Assembly: GCA_027593305.1 (NCBI GenBank)
Contig: JAQCJA010000336.1
Span: 1 to 5,588, forward strand
DNA: 5,588 nt
Source: a bacterium
Lineage (GTDB): Bacteria > Latescibacterota > UBA2968 > UBA8231
Reading direction: 5' to 3'
Positions 5,502-5,588 of this stretch are shown here, piece by piece; positions within the stretch are counted from its first letter, which is position 1; each line of letters opens with the position of its first letter. The translations under genes were made by a program, and so were the position numbers. The notes beneath the pieces were generated by a model. That model was not told where the DNA came from. It worked only from the letters and a program-made list of their open reading frames with translations, and did no database searches.

Positions 5502-5588
5502 GTCGCCTCCAGTTTGCGATGCGTGTATGGCTTCGGCGTGGCACCCTCGTAGTCACCGACGGTGTGGCCGTCACCTTCCAGCAGATAC
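5489..5588 (-). CDS. C-terminal end of an unidentified gene upstream of the ferredoxin (partial)
   Basis: Reading leftward from the right edge, one frame gives YLLEGDGHTVGDYEGATPKP, then YTHRKLEATWQS, ending at TGA (5491-5489). Codon third positions are mostly G or C, and the composition looks protein-like. The frame overlaps the first 13 bases of the ferredoxin gene, an arrangement common inside operons. A second frame is also open over the same bases but is arginine/threonine-rich and less plausible. I do not recognise the family from 32 residues. If real, it would name the ferredoxin's operon partner. Confidence 0.45.
   Translation of the reverse strand, partial: YLLEGDGHTVGDYEGATPKPYTHRKLEATWQS

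Overview
This is a GC-rich bacterial window (well over half G+C by eye, strong G/C third-position preference, Shine-Dalgarno-type ribosome sites). It contains no mobile element, phage, CRISPR or stable RNA gene that I can support. The gene content is chromosomal and generalist: a SelO pseudokinase, a split YeeE/YedE sulfur-compound transporter, an NAD-dependent epimerase-like protein, a polysaccharide-deacetylase-like protein and a thioredoxin-fold [2Fe-2S] ferredoxin. That mix fits a proteobacterium or one of several uncultured GC-rich phyla. The sequence alone does not place it.

Layout. Bases 1-229 hold at most the tail of a truncated reading frame with a faint cytochrome-c-like C-terminal pattern. 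Bases 230-411 hold no gene, only a GC-rich hairpin and the selO ribosome site. selO runs rightward (412-1998). It converges on a leftward three-gene operon with tight gaps of 10 and 25 bases: the first YeeE/YedE half (3945-3460), the second half (3449-3042), then the epimerase-like SDR (3016-2021). Only 22 bases separate the SelO stop from the SDR stop, and they carry a copy of the last SelO codons. A 134-base intergenic region (3946-4079) separates the divergently oriented operon from a rightward gene at 4080.

The rightward gene is the oddest part of the window. Its ribosome site and first 29 codons read as the nucleotide-binding start of a Gfo/Idh/MocA oxidoreductase. At about 4158-4170 the protein similarity jumps, in the next frame, to the C-terminal two-thirds of a polysaccharide-deacetylase-like protein that runs to 5142. 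This looks like a deletion or fusion between two genes, or an assembly chimera. The start region reads ATGGATG, and the second ATG happens to be in frame with the deacetylase part. The deacetylase gene ends tail-to-tail with a leftward ferredoxin gene (5501-5139): both stop codons lie in one CTAG. The last 100 bases hold the C-terminal end of another leftward gene that overlaps the ferredoxin start.

Functionally, the leftward operon probably moves thiosulfate or a related sulfur compound across the inner membrane, with an SDR of unknown substrate co-transcribed. SelO AMPylates proteins in redox homeostasis, and the ferredoxin is a small electron carrier. A shared redox or sulfur theme is only suggestive. 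I do not see convincing evidence of a new multi-gene system. The points most worth checking are the fusion junction, the repeat at the SelO stop, and the pairing of the transporter with an SDR.
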